Assembly (NCBI GenBank): GCA_004335835.1
Contig: RWJK01001390.1
Coordinates: 80,498 to 144,497, forward strand
Source: Scenedesmus sp. ARA3
Lineage: Eukaryota > Chlorophyta > Chlorophyceae > Sphaeropleales > Scenedesmaceae
DNA: 64,000 nt
Reading direction: 5' to 3'
The translations under genes and the position numbers were made by a program. This document shows, piece by piece, positions 11,240-21,264 of the stretch. Position 1 is the first letter of the stretch; every line of letters starts with the position of its first letter. Below the pieces are notes generated by a model. That model did not search any database. It saw only the letters and a program-made list of their open reading frames with translations, and was not told where the DNA came from.

Positions 11240-12555
11240 CAGCCTGGTCGAGCTGTACCACTTCGGGGCAGTGAAGCTGGGCCTGGTGCAGGGCTGGTGG
11301 GGCTCAGATGGGCCCAAGGCAGTTGTTTGCAGCAGCTGGCATGTAAACTTAAAGTTTGTGCTATTCCCCGCAACTGCGTGGCGCCACACTTGGTAAAGGA
11401 GACAACTGTATGGCCTGCGAGCATGCTCGTGCTGGTGCTGCTAACCGTGGCAGCTGGCCTGGCAGCAGAAATATGCACACAGTGAGTCGCTCATTGCTAC
11501 CACAGCCATATAGCTGCCATACAGCAGGGCCGTGCCGTCTGATTAACGCCACCACGCCACCACGCTGCATCTGGCATTGTTTTCGTCTGTCTGCTTGCAG
11601 ACAACTACATTCGCTTTGGCATGCGCCTTGGTGCAGTGGCGCTGCCCTTTCTGATTGCGGGGCTGAATGACCACATGCCTGGTGACTACTGCCAGCAGGT
11701 AGCCAACAGCGACCCTGCCGCATGGCAACCCTTCAAGTGAGTGACAGTGCAAGCCTGCTGCAGCAGAGTAGTAGGGCTGAGTCCCAGTTCGCATCTAGTT
11801 TCCTTGCAATGCATGGTGTAGGCATACAATGTGGTGTGCCTGCAGAGCCGTCTTGAGCAACAATTGCCAGGCAGTGCCAGCAGAGGTGCCTCGCTTGATG
11901 CAGCATACAGCGACCTGTACAGATGTGATCGAAAAGCTGCATATCGCAATTGCATGGTGAAAGTGTAGCCGTGCTAGCAGCCTATCATGTCCCTGTTCAA
12001 CCAGTCAGTCACGCCTGTTAGCAACACAAATCATTGGTTGCACGCTGCTGCTCCTGCAGGTCGCGCAAAAAGCTCTCCAGGTGGGCCAACGCTGTGATGT
12101 TCACACGCGCGCTGACACGCTCAACCAGCAGCAGCAACAGCCGCGACGGCAGCGACGCAGCCCCTGCAGCTGGCACGGCAGCAGCAGCAGCAGCAGGCAG
12201 CACGCCAGCAGCGCGCAGCGGCAGCAGCGGTGCTGCGGGTGGCCACCTGACATTGAGCAGCAAGCTTCAAGCCATGCTGCTGCAGCATGCTGACGATGCA
12301 GCGGAGAACAGCAGCAATGGCAGCAGGGATACAGCGGCAGATGCAGTGAAGGTATCGCCGCGTGGTGCTGCTGCGAATGGAGCAGTGCGGCGTGTGGCTT
12401 TCAGCATGGGTGGCACAGATGCACAGAAGGCGGTGCCACTGGCGGGAGCATCAGGGGAGAGTGGTGACAGCGATGGAGCGGGTGAGCCAGATGCATCAGC
12501 CAAGGGCGGCGTTGCGGCAGCTGCAAGGCTGTGGGGCCGGCTGTCTCCTCAGTAG
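6073..12555 (+). CDS. Class 3 lipase, OBL1-like triacylglycerol lipase
   Basis: Sixteen exons with closed phases give about 727 residues: 6073..6245, 6499..6551, 6759..6833, 7215..7366, 7629..7761, 7967..8164, 8440..8543, 8800..8850, 9061..9136, 9318..9373, 9859..9919, 10138..10365, 10660..10715, 11055..11190, 11601..11736, 12060..12555. A hydrophobic N-terminal segment (about residues 30-55) suggests membrane or lipid-droplet anchoring. The alpha/beta-hydrolase core shows ALVLAFRGTE, the nucleophile elbow VTGHSLGG (Ser337), FGQPRVG, Asp449 in RVVNTYDIVPH and His464 in LYQHGGDLLYL: a complete Ser-Asp-His triad. The segment FLIAGLNDHMPGDYC resembles the conserved C-terminal region of plant oil-body lipases, so hydrolysis of stored triacylglycerol is inferred. 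The last exon is a low-complexity Ser/Ala tail. Introns carry exon-edge copies and an antisense open frame, listed separately. The start is the first in-frame ATG before the helix; an upstream exon is possible. Confidence 0.85.
7086..7137 (+). repeat. Decoy copy of the lipase exon 4 acceptor and exon start
   Basis: The sequence from GTGGCAG|GTGCGC through TTCAGCCTGCCTGACAC copies 7206..7257, exactly 120 bp downstream, where the real exon 4 begins at 7215. A few substitutions separate the copies. It keeps CAG|GT but diverges after about 45 bp of exon sequence, so it would not encode the rest of the exon. Confidence 0.85.
9492..9700 (-). other. Antisense open frame inside lipase intron 10, compositionally foreign
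   Basis: On the minus strand an open frame of about 56 codons begins at an ATG preceded by a CTGCAG acceptor-like site. It reads MHCLFFAALTVKSFAKAIAQ and continues through an acidic stretch with DVLDDDELFFDVSSPYEP to a stop. Base composition and codon use (many T- and A-ending codons) differ from the neighbouring exons. It could be a fragment of an inserted element or of a nested gene. No family was recognised, and chance is possible. Confidence 0.3.
11206..11307 (+). repeat. Duplicated 3' part of lipase exon 14 behind a CAG tract
   Basis: 11238..11307 repeats 11121..11190, the last 70 bases of exon 14, with few changes; the copy encodes SLVELYHFGAVKLGLVQGWW. It is separated from the original by the first bases of the intron and an AGC run. 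In the copy the donor GT after CTCAG has become AT, so it cannot be used as the original is. Reading straight through the intron gives an open frame to 11396 containing both copies. Confidence 0.85.
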
Positions 12556-13349
12556 CCACCGTGATGCATGCCTTGAGAAAGAAAAGCGCTTTAACTGCAT
12601 GGGCTTTACCAGGCATGAGGCTTGCGCTCCAGTAATGTGACAATAGCTACATCCTCCCTGTTGCTTGTTGTTACTGGGAGACGGCAATGGGCCAGCGTGC
12701 TGGTCAATAACCTGTGCTGCATAGCATTGCTGCTGCCACAACACGCGGCTTGTCGTGTTTGGGCAATGGCAAGGGGATGCCAGCGTGTTGCGCTGCTGTT
12801 GACACAGAGGTTGCACTTTGCACTTGCTTGTTGTGTGTGAGGTGGTGCCCGGCCAGTACTACTGGCCTGATGATCAGGCTTCAACTTGAAGCCTGAGGAG
12901 ATGGTGTCAGTCTTTGATGTGCTGCGTGCGTAGACTGGGTTCAATGTTGCAGCAGCTGCAGCTTAACACGTCCAAGAGCAGGACTGCTGCTGTGGCTGAG
13001 TCACTGCTGTGCCACACTTCTACTGGCAGTCAGTGATATGCTGCCAGCAGTGTACAGTGTGCACATGGGAATCGTGCAGGATGTGTTTCCTGTTGACGGC
13101 TGGTATGAGTGGTATGCTGCAGCTGCAGTAGCAGATAACGATAATCAATTGTTGAGGATTTCAAAAGCTGTTCATGACATCACCTAACTGCCGATGCGGT
13201 GGCTTTGACAACAACCCTGTGACAGGGGTACATTAAGGTCAACCGTGTCGATGTGGAGCTCGACAACCTCGACCTCGTGAAAAAAATTCAACTTTTTTTG
13301 TGTATTTTCCTTTGAAACGCTGCAGTAAACGTTCTAGCGTCTTTGATGT
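12556..13349. other. Spacer between lipase and secreted-protein genes
   Basis: The 3' UTR of the lipase gene and ordinary spacer. No TGTAA motif was found close to the stop. From about 13200 the composition becomes more AT-rich. No gene is supported. Confidence 0.45.
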
Positions 13350-13910
13350 TAGTAGGAGTTATATGGAGGCTTACAACAGCATCTCTCTACGATCCTCCGT
13401 CTATTCCATCCACGGGTGTCAACTCGCATACGTAGCAGCTCTCTGTCTGCATTTCCATACGTGTGCGTTCCGAACCCCTACATCAAGTCAACAGTCTGAA
13501 CTTGAAGGTGAGCGTACTGTACTGGAACGAGGGATCTATCATCGTCAAGGAAGCAGCCGACAGCAAGCAATCTGAATACTATTAGAGCAACATAGTTAGC
13601 ATTATTATAGCGTCAATGGCCATGAACAGCAGAAGCATCTTGCTGGCGACTAGGATACCACCGCACTAGTCACTGCCTTTGATCACAGCAGCGGCAACGC
13701 AGTTACACGTGCAGCGCTTCGCTTGTTGACAACGTAGCCAAATCGTATGTTCGTTATTGGATCAGCAACGAGCCAGCAGCGTGTGCGGCGTGTCACCCGT
13801 CGGTGCCGGGCTGGGTGACACAACGTGTCGTCCACAGCCAGCTGCTGCAATCACGTTCCAGCAAGCTCGTGTTAACCTCCTGCTGCTGCTCCTTCCTCAA
13901 ATCCTCGCAG
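13350..13910 (+). promoter_or_regulatory. Probable promoter, 5' UTR exon and 5' UTR intron of the secreted-protein gene
   Basis: Collinear similarity with the paralogous copy places a leader exon ending at 13507 (TTGAAG|GTGAGC) and an acceptor at 13910 (CCTCGCAG), so a 5' UTR intron of about 400 bp precedes the ATG at 13924. The matching sites in the second copy are the donor after 17770 and the acceptor at 18213. A weak TATA-like ATATGG lies near 13361, where the second copy has TATAAAA. Confidence 0.5.
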
Positions 13911-13923
13911 GAAAGACAGCACA

Positions 13924-15926
13924 ATGGCTGGCCCCCGCCCCACCCTGCTCCTGGCAGCATTCGCCCTGCTGGTGGTGCTGGCAACTGCCAATGACAGCGG
14001 CATGCTGAGGGGCAGGAAGTTCAACCGCACCTTCACCCCGGACCCGCCAGTGTACTCTTTTGGCTGGGCTCCCATCAACATCCACCGTGTGGATTTCAAC
14101 CGCTCCTGCGAGACCGCCTGCCAGAGGTAAGCACACGCCGGCACTGCCTGGCTGGTGCTCGCCGCACAACAGCCCACGGCCTGATCTGCTGCAGCTTCAT
14201 GTTTTATTACTGGCGCAAGTGTTGTACCCAATGGCCACACGGGTGATGCTGGGAGTGCGGTTACCTGGCAGCTTTGACGGCGTTTCTCGACGTCATCCTT
14301 CTGCCTCTTTCAAGGGGTGTGGGTCGTTGGTGGAAGGTAGATGCTGGGTTGGAACATGTGGGGGCTGGGTTGCTGCCTGCACATGGCTTTAGGTGGTGTT
14401 CGCGGGCAGGTGGTGTGTGGTAATGGGTTGGGTAAGGGTTTGTTGGTGCTGTGTGTTTGGAATAGGCCTTGGTGCTGCTACTGTGGATTGAGTATGCGTG
14501 TGCCGCCATCCAGAGTGACTGCACTTGGTTCCGCAGCGCTGCCAGCACTATGCACGATTGTATCATGTCACAATGCCAGGAACTAGCTTCCGGCAGTGTC
14601 AACTTCCCACAGGACATTGGGGCTGTGCTGTGGCAGCTCTCCTGCTACCACAACTGCAGCAGCATACACTTTCTACTAACATGCCTCATGTCTCTGCGCG
14701 TTGCCACCACACGTGGCGCTGCACAAATGCCTCCCTGTGCTGCTTGCTACCAAAGCAAATGGATCTTCACCCGATCCAGAGCCCGCCACCCTGCACCTGC
14801 TGCCTAGACCACCGCCTACACCCCAAAAGATTCCAGCAACGGCTTCATCAAACCTCCTGCTGTTGCTTCTTGCTGCTGCTGCTGCTGCTGCTGCAGGTAC
14901 GGCTTTGCAGTGATTCAGAGCGCCTCTGCCGCACTCTGCACCTACACCTCTGCCATCGCCAAGGGCACAGTGTATGGCACCTGGACACCCGCTGGCGCCG
15001 GCACCCCTCCGGCTGACGATGACACCTGCCGCGCATCTTTCAACGGCACACAGATTGACAGCGCGAGCGAGAAAGTGACAGTCTACAATTGCGGCTGCTG
15101 CGGCACCATCAACCGCAGGGGTGAGTGAGGGAGTGCTGCTGTTCTGATTTCTGCGGGGTTGCGCAGGGGCGCCTTTGCTTGCGCTGCAGCTGTACGCTGG
15201 TTGCTCCAGTTGGGGAGGGATCGAGGAGTGATGGCTGGGTTGAGTACACGCTGTATGATGCTGCTTTGTGAACTGGGGGAACAGAGGCACTGCTACCAGT
15301 GTGGTGCGCATGTTTTGCATGCAGGGACCGCAACAGGTGGCTGATGGTGTGGTGTTGAATGCTGTGCTCTCCAGGGTTGCAGGGATAGCTGATGCAGAAT
15401 TCGCACAACACCAAACTTGCGTCACCTGAGCCTCCTTGCCCAGTAATGCTGCGTAACTGCATGTGATGTACTTGCATAGGCGTCCCTCCTGCCTGCACAC
15501 TCTGCGTCACCAAAAACCACCACCGCCTCCTGCCATTTGTGCATGTGCAACTGCAGGCTACAAGCTGTCTTGCCCTGCCAGCATGGTCAAATGCAACTGA
15601 TGCTGTTGAACAGCGGGCCCTCCTGCCTGCGCTCTCTGTTTTACACCCTCTGTTCACTGTGCCTGTCCTCAACTGCAGGCTACAAGCTGTCTTGCCCTAC
15701 CAGCGTGGTGGAGTATGCTGCATCCGCCAGCAACTGCTCTTCAAGCGTCAGCTGGACTGGCAGCGCTGGCGGAGATGGCACTAAGGTCTGCCTGAGGCCC
15801 ACAAACAACGGCGCCCCAGGCGCCCCTCTGCAGTTCGGAACCATCTCTTCCGGCAAGTGTGCCATCTGGGACACCGCATCTGCTGCTGACTGGCAGAAGG
15901 TGTGCATGAAGGTCAACAAGGTGTAA
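13924..15926 (+). CDS. Small secreted cysteine-rich protein (functional copy)
   Basis: Exons 13924..14126, 14897..15120 and 15679..15926 splice in phase to about 224 residues. The N-terminus MAGPRPTLLLAAFALLVVLA followed by TANDS is a clear signal peptide. The mature part has paired cysteines in RSCETACQR, ALCTYTS, DTCRASFNGT, VYNCGCCGTI, KLSCPTS, GTKVCLRP, GKCAIWD and KVCMKV, suggesting several disulphides. NRT, NRS, NGT and NCS offer N-glycosylation sites. I do not recognise the family. A secreted, cell-wall or extracellular role is inferred from the signal peptide only. A second, decayed copy follows at 18227. A partial copy of exon 3 sits just upstream of the real one. TGTAA motifs near 16794 could end the transcript. 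Confidence 0.82.
15546..15590 (+). repeat. Decoy copy of exon 3 start in the secreted-protein gene
   Basis: CAACTGCAG|GCTACAAGC and the following TGTCTTGCCCT at 15548..15577 are repeated 122 bp downstream at the real exon 3. After about 30 bp the decoy runs into a TGA. The sequence before the decoy (CCGCCTCCTGCC near 15520) matches the sequence before exon 3 in the paralogue at 19580, so the decoy occupies the ancestral exon position. Confidence 0.8.
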
Positions 15927-17679
15927 GGCGCTGCGCTGGCTGCGCCTCACTCACGAGCCAGGTTCCGGGCTTGATTGACATCCGACAAAGTGACGTGAGA
16001 GTTGCCGCTATACATGTTTGCACATGTCTACTGACAGTTACGCTTTGAATATCGCGTTCACTTCGACCACGAGTCTTGAAGTGATGGTTGGACATGGCTT
16101 CTGCTTTCATAGTTGTTGGCAATTGCTGCATCAAGGTTCTGCTGGTGCACGTGCATCAAACGCATGGCTCGAATCCCCTCTTGAGGTGACGCGCCGCAAA
16201 ATGTACCGACCTGATCACTCTGACTGTTCACGTAGGATGCAATTAGCATGCGCCATCATGCTGCTGTGCCGCATGCGCATGTGCAGATGGTTGGCACAAC
16301 AAGTGTTGCATGAATGGTTGCGTTAGGGTGTATGCCTGCCATTCCAGTGTGATTCAAACTGGAAGGCATGGCAAAGCACATGTGGTGGACTTTGGCACAC
16401 ACCGCTTTATTCACCAAGTACAAAGCAGCTTGCGGTTTCCGATGGTGCATGCACATGCGCAGATGCTGTGCTGAAGTCAGCTTCATACGGCATGCAGCGC
16501 CCTGTGACGCTGCACGGCCTGGTGCTTTCTGCATGTGCAATGCCCTAACCCAACCATCCAACTTGAGGGCGCACGCAGCATTTAATCGGCCGCGCAGTCG
16601 CGGTGGACGCGCGGCGCCCTCTGCCGTGCTTGCCTTTAGCGGCCGCCGGCATGCAGGAGAGCGATCCTTGCTGACTTACCCAACTAAACGCACTACTGGT
16701 TGCTTGGAATGAGTACACGGTTGAGATGATGATGCATCAGTGGCTGCAGTTGTACTACAACGTAGTACGCCGCAGCCTGCTGGCTTGGAAAGTTGTAAGT
16801 GCAGCCGCTTGGAAAGTTGGCTGACTGGGCAAGTTGTAAGTTTGCAAAGGTGTCCACTGTACTACAGTGGTTACATTGCTCGACACGTCGCAGAAACATC
16901 ACCTGCGGTTGAAATCAGTCTTCAGCAGCTGGCCCCTGGTTCCGTACTCTGCTGCAGCATGCGCCGAGTTGTGCTGCTCTGCTGCAGTGGAGCTGCTGCT
17001 CGACTGCCCAGGCTTCTCAAAGCTGTGCTGCTGCAGCCAGGGAAGTCAAGCAGCAACTGAGAGTGATGCAATGCGCTCAGGAGCCAGCTGCGTTTGTCTT
17101 TAGTGGCTGGCTGCAGGAAGAACAGACAAAGTAAGCAGCAGAGAAGGCACATAACATGACAGTGCAGTGTGAGAGCTATAGCAGCTTTGAAAGCATTAGC
17201 TATATGTGGCTAGTACGCTGGAGTGAATATCTGGTACAATCATGCGTCCATAACCACAACACAGGGCAAGCATGCAGCTGCTTGCGTGTTCTCTGGTTGC
17301 AACGTGTTGCCGCACAACAGAGGTAGCACGCCAAACACAGTGACAGTGCTTAAACCTGTGACAATTCTGCAAGAGCTGCCAGGGTCATTTACTCCTCAAC
17401 TGCTGGCTAGATTGCACCCCTAGTGCTTGAGTATACCGTACCTGACTTGGGTGCATGAGCAGCAGCAGGTTGAAAAGAAGGCTCAGTCAGGCTGCCCTCT
17501 GCATTGCCATGTCGCCAGAACCCAGGCAGGTTGGCAACGTTGCTGGCTGTGATCTGAACAAACTGTTTCTATACAATTATTACTTGCGTCCAGGCAGACA
17601 TCGACACAGCCTGCTCTGTTGTAGTGTCAACAGCCTGTCACAAGGTCTGAAGGGTTTCGGCCTACTTTTCTGACGGTGA
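15927..17679. other. 3' UTR and spacer between the two secreted-protein copies
   Basis: No gene is supported. Up to about 16510 the sequence is shared with the right copy of the duplication. 16510..17680 is the unduplicated spacer. A GC-rich block (16590..16650) and two small perfect hairpins near 16751 and 16854 lie beside TGTAA motifs. Confidence 0.45.
16751..16870 (+). terminator. TGTAA poly(A)-type signals flanked by two hairpins
   Basis: TGTAA, the usual chlorophyte poly(A) signal, occurs at 16794..16798 and again near 16834, each after AGT. They are bracketed by perfect inverted repeats GTACTAC...GTAGTAC (16751..16767) and CCACTGTA-C-TACAGTGG (16854..16870). They lie about 870 bp after the stop of the secreted-protein gene, a long but possible 3' UTR. 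Confidence 0.35.
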
Positions 17680-17685
17680 GGGCGA

Positions 17686-17692
17686 TATAAAA
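17686..17692 (+). promoter_or_regulatory. TATA box of the decayed secreted-protein copy
   Basis: TATAAAA stands about 85 bp before a good donor (ATCAAG|GTGAGC after 17770), consistent with a short leader exon. The 5' UTR intron would run to the acceptor at 18213, 14 bp before the ATG at 18227. Confidence 0.55.
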
Positions 17693-18073
17693 GCTTCACC
17701 TATGTGGAAGCTATCTATCAGCGCCTGTGTGTTGCGAACGCTTGGATCGAGTGCACAACCTACAATCAAGGTGAGCCTCCTCGAAACGCCTGTGGGACCC
17801 ACCCCGGGAAGTTGCACATCAGACAGCAAACAGACGCTCAAGGCACACTAAATTGCAGAACTGATGGCGTATCTGTCGATGGCCGTAGATTGCAGTGTCC
17901 TCTCGTGCTGGCGAGAAAGGGCGTCGTGGTGGCTACCTGCGCTTCACGACAGCAACAGCAGCGCCAGCCACATGTGCAAGTCCTCTCCAATAACTAACTT
18001 TTCATGTGTTGTTAATTCAAAATGTCAGCAATGGGTCAGCAGCGTGTGCGGTGTGGGACCTGCCCGCTGTGGG

Positions 18074-18113
18074 ACCCGGTCTAGATATCTAGACTGGATC
18101 GATCCAGACCAGA
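18074..18113. repeat. Cluster of adjoining perfect palindromes
   Basis: Within 40 bp there are GTCTAGATATCTAGAC (16-bp palindrome), TGGATCGATCCA (12 bp) and CAGATCTG (8 bp), flanked by the near-inverted GACCCGG and CTGACCCG. It lies in the presumed 5' UTR intron of the decayed paralogue and has no counterpart at the same place in the left copy. Confidence 0.7.
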
Positions 18114-18268
18114 TCTGACCCGCTGCATGTCACTGCTATGCTGCTAGCTCGAGCTGAACTGCTCAAGCCCCATTAAACAACCTGCTGCTGTTCTTTGTTC
18201 GTGTTATTTGCAGGAGAGCCCTCAATATGGCAGCTAGGCCCCGCTCCACCCTGGCCCTGGCAGCCTTT

Positions 18269-18399
18269 AAATTTAAATTTAAATTCAAATTTGGACTGGT
18301 TATGTGCCGTCCTTTTCTGGCTTGTGCTGCAAAGATGGACAGTAAAACATGAAAAAGCAAATCTGCCCACCTTCAAGCATATGCTAAATTTGCAAATTT
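18269..18399. mobile_element. 131-bp AT-rich insertion with TTT flanks
   Basis: Compared with the paralogue, 131 bp are inserted between GCAGCCTTT and GCGCTG. The insert begins AAATTTAAATTTAAATT and ends AAATTTGCAAATTT, so its termini are roughly inverted (AAATTTG/CAAATTT). TTT at both borders fits a 3-bp target-site duplication. It encodes nothing evident and shifts frame (131 is not a multiple of 3). It looks like a short non-autonomous element. Whether it is spliced is unknown; no GT-AG sits exactly at its borders. Confidence 0.5.
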
Positions 18400-19291
18400 G
18401 CGCTGCTGCTGGTGCTGGCATCCGCCAGTGACAGGCAGCTGCTCAACAGGAGACCCAAGAAGAGCCCTACACCCGACACCCCTGTCTATACCTTTCATGG
18501 GCTGACGTCTTCGTGCACCCTGGGACCGACACCGTTGATGGGCTCTCAGGCCTGAACATCATAGGGGTGAACCGCACCTGCGAGGCCGCCTGCGCCAAGT
18601 AAGGGATAACAAGTGCTGCTGCAAACGCACCCAACAAACCAGCCTTGTGCATTGCCTGAGGCGGCGAATCAGTTGAACGGGCATGTCAGTGGGATGATGG
18701 CTGCTGGTGGTGAGGCCAGCTGCTTGCTGTTGCTCCCGCCAAACCGCAGTCATCCCGGGTGCAGTGCACAATGCAGAGTCGTGATTCCAGGGCGTGGGCT
18801 ACTCGGGCCATGACGATGGGCTGGTTGACTCCGCTTCACTCCACCTGCATTGCGCCCATCACAAACACAGCTAAACCACCCCTGTTGCTGCTGCTGCTGC
18901 ATGCTGCTGCTGCAGCTACGGCTTGGCACCAGTCCTGGACGCGTCTGCAGCACTCTGCTCCTACAAATCCCCTGCTGCCAACGGCTCCACAGTGTACGGC
19001 ACCTGGACAGCCGCCGGCCTGGCTACGCTGAACGTACCCAACGGCGCGCTGCTTTCCACCTGCCGTGCTTCTGTCAACGGAGTCCAAGTTAACAGTGCCG
19101 CCGAGCGCGTTACTACCTACCAGTGTGGGTGCTGCGGCACCATCGACCGCAGGCGTGAGTGCACCACGCTGCTGCTGTAGATACTGCAACTTGAAACAAC
19201 TCATCCGCAGCACCGTGCGCTGCAACCCTGCTCAGCTGACGCACCTAACGTGGACATAGTACTTGCAGGTGGAATCGCCATCACGCTGCAC

Positions 19292-19349
19292 ACTAGCTGG
19301 CTGTGACATGCGTAATCACACTAGCTGGCTGTGACATGCGTAATCACAA
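19292..19349. repeat. Two-unit tandem repeat in intron 2 of the decayed paralogue
   Basis: ACTAGCTGGCTGTGACATGC followed by GTAATCAC occurs twice back to back. Simple local duplication. Confidence 0.85.
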
Positions 19350-20440
19350 CTGGTGGCTACAGACAGCGCTGCTTGACTAGGACGTGTCCCCTTACAGGGA
19401 CCTATACTGCTGTCTGTGGTGTGTTGGTGGATTGCTCCGTGTGCTTTGCAGGCAGGTCCAAACAGCAGAGCACCGGCACGTTCAAAGACGCAGTGCTTGA
19501 GCTATGTTTCCTGCAGCATTGCCGAGCAAGCTGCGTGCACTGTGATATCATCGCCAGCCCTTGTGCTTGCCTACTCTGCATCGCTTGAACCGCCTCCTGC
19601 CGTCTTGTGCAAATGCAGGCTGGCCCAGGGCCTGTTCTCCCAACAATGTGGCCTTTGTTGCATCCTCCGCCAGCTGCCCACCCCAACCCGACCCACGTGC
19701 CAGGTGGACCACCACAGCGGGTGGAGATGGCAACATCGTCTGCCTTAGGGGCACAGGCTCTGCACAAGCTTTCGGCGCCCAGGAGTTTGGCACTGTCCGA
19801 ATGGCAGCTGCAACATCTACGACAGCGCACCTGCTGCTACGTGGCAGAGGGTGTGCATGAGGGCGTACAATGCGACAGCCGGTGTGTAGGCTGCCGCTGT
19901 GCTGTTCAGCCAGCCGGCAGGCGTTGACAGCTCGCACGACTTCACCTGACGTCTCCTTGTGTACATGTACGCACATACACTTGAGTTGGCCGTGCTCTGT
20001 ATCCAGCACTCAACTTAGTTGATGGTATGAAGTGAAATGTTGCAGCAATCTCTGTTGGCGCAATGAGAGCTGTGTATACAGTTTTGTGCTGCTTTGTACC
20101 TGCATCAGCAATGATGGCTTGCAGCCCTTACTGGCAGCCTGAAAATGCACAGAGTGATCGGTTCAACTTGAACCCTTGGATGGTACAGTTGTGCATCATG
20201 CTGCTGTGCAACTGTGCAGTAGGGCAGCAAAACGGCTGATGAATGAATACTAGACTCGATTAATGGCTGCTGCTCCAGCCTGTGCGGAAAGGCACCCTAT
20301 GGCGCATCTGTGAATGGAAGCACAGCAGTTTGTTTACCCAGAAGATCCAAGCAGATTGCGGTTTGTGATAGTGCAAGCACATGCATACGTAGTGAAGGTA
20401 GACATGATGTTATGCAGCGCTGCTGTGACCTACGCAGCTG

Positions 20441-21264
20441 TGAGGCGTCTGCGAATGCACTGCACTTTTGATACTCACGTGTCAGATGCGCACACAGTCA
20501 TGCTGGTATCATTCATCAGCAGTCGTGCACACACGGCAAGTGCGGGATGCAATCACAAGGCTTGTCTGCTGTGCTACCACCACCTGGCAGCTACAGCAAG
20601 CTGAAGCGTGACCCTTGCTCGCCCATTTGATTAGCACTGCTTGCTAGTAGCAACAATTAGTTGGAGTGCCACACTGCTGCTCCCCACGAAAGAGCACAAC
20701 TCTAGTGATATGCTTATCCGGAACCAAAGCAATGCTGTCAATCGCAGGCATATGGTGTTCTTGCAGCAACCGGTCCGGGTGTCAGCGGCTGGTACCTGCT
20801 GCATAACACCCTGAACAGTCGCTAGCTGTCTTGTGCATGCATTGCAGCTATAGGGTGCCCCATCAACCGCGTTGACTGCCATACCGTTACATTCGGTGCG
20901 CTAGTGTGTGCAGCCCATGTGGCAAAAGCGCCGCAAATGTGTGGTGCAGGTGTAACTGGGTTGCACAATGTTTGAGGTACACAGTGCTGAACACTTTCAG
21001 CTTGTCAAGCCCTGGTAGACTGTTACACAGCTGCTTGTGGCAGTCTCCTCATCAGCCACTGGCAGCCAAGTCACGCAATGGCAGGTCAACTATCTCGCTG
21101 CCATGATGCAAACATGCAACAGCTGCGCTCGTGCACAATACGAGGAGTCCACAAGGAGTGCCTTGTACAATACAAAACATACTGCCATGTGCAGTGAATG
21201 CTGCCACAGGGCACGCAGCCAATTGAATGCAACCCCCTCGCAACTTGCAGGAAACCTTGTGCAA
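20441..21264. other. Spacer and 3' UTR of the GNB1L-like gene
   Basis: No gene is supported. The minus-strand TGTAA at 21023..21027 lies about 240 bp after the stop of the WD40 gene. Confidence 0.45.
21023..21027 (-). terminator. TGTAA poly(A)-type signal of the GNB1L-like gene
   Basis: Reads TTACA on the plus strand, TGTAA on the minus strand, downstream of the stop at 21265. A five-base match, so weak on its own. Confidence 0.35.

Larger units (their letters stand above)
13350..16510 (+). repeat. Left copy of a ~3 kb tandem segmental duplication
   Basis: Collinear matches to 17680..20440 occur at the leader donor, at TCAGCAACGAGCCAGCAGCG (13757 against 18029), through all three coding exons, and downstream around 16426..16510 against 20356..20440 (TTGCGGTTT...GCACATGC, ATGCAGCGC...GTGAC). 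The offset is 4.26-4.30 kb up to the start codon and falls to about 3.9 kb at the far end. Confidence 0.75.
18227..19902 (+). pseudogene. Decayed paralogue of the secreted cysteine-rich protein
   Basis: The start codon, the signal-peptide beginning MAARPRSTLALAAF and the three-exon plan match the gene at 13924. An AT-rich insertion interrupts the signal-peptide codons (18269..18399). A one-base frame change follows near 18498: the expected SWADVFVHPG continues in another frame. Exon 2 (about 18917..19153) is intact, with SYKSPAANGSTVYGTW and QCGCCGTIDRR. Exon 3 starts near 19619, and a second frame change near 19799 is needed to recover the expected C-terminus NGSCNIYDSAPAATWQ. With at least three lesions it is best called a pseudogene. 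Small indel errors in a long-read assembly could explain the frame changes but not the insertion. Promoter and splice sites look intact, so it may still be transcribed. Confidence 0.72.
17680..20440 (+). repeat. Right copy of the ~3 kb tandem segmental duplication
   Basis: Carries promoter, leader exon, three exons and downstream flank in the same order as 13350..16510. Coding exons are recognisably homologous but clearly diverged, so the duplication is not recent. Confidence 0.75.

Noticed and set aside
10533..11396. 287-codon frame spanning lipase exons 13-14 and introns
   Set aside because: Only exon 14 within it shares its coding frame (exon 13 at 10660..10715 is read in another frame). 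The rest is intron plus the duplicated exon end; the spliced model explains the conserved segments better.
13490..13575. Peptide-like run KVSVLYWNEGSIIVKEAADS before the secreted-protein gene
   Set aside because: Collinearity with the paralogue places it at the start of the 5' UTR intron, and the paralogue does not preserve the frame.
16160..16190. GGCTCGAATCC, similar to a tRNA T-arm
   Set aside because: No acceptor stem, D-arm or A-box at the required distance.
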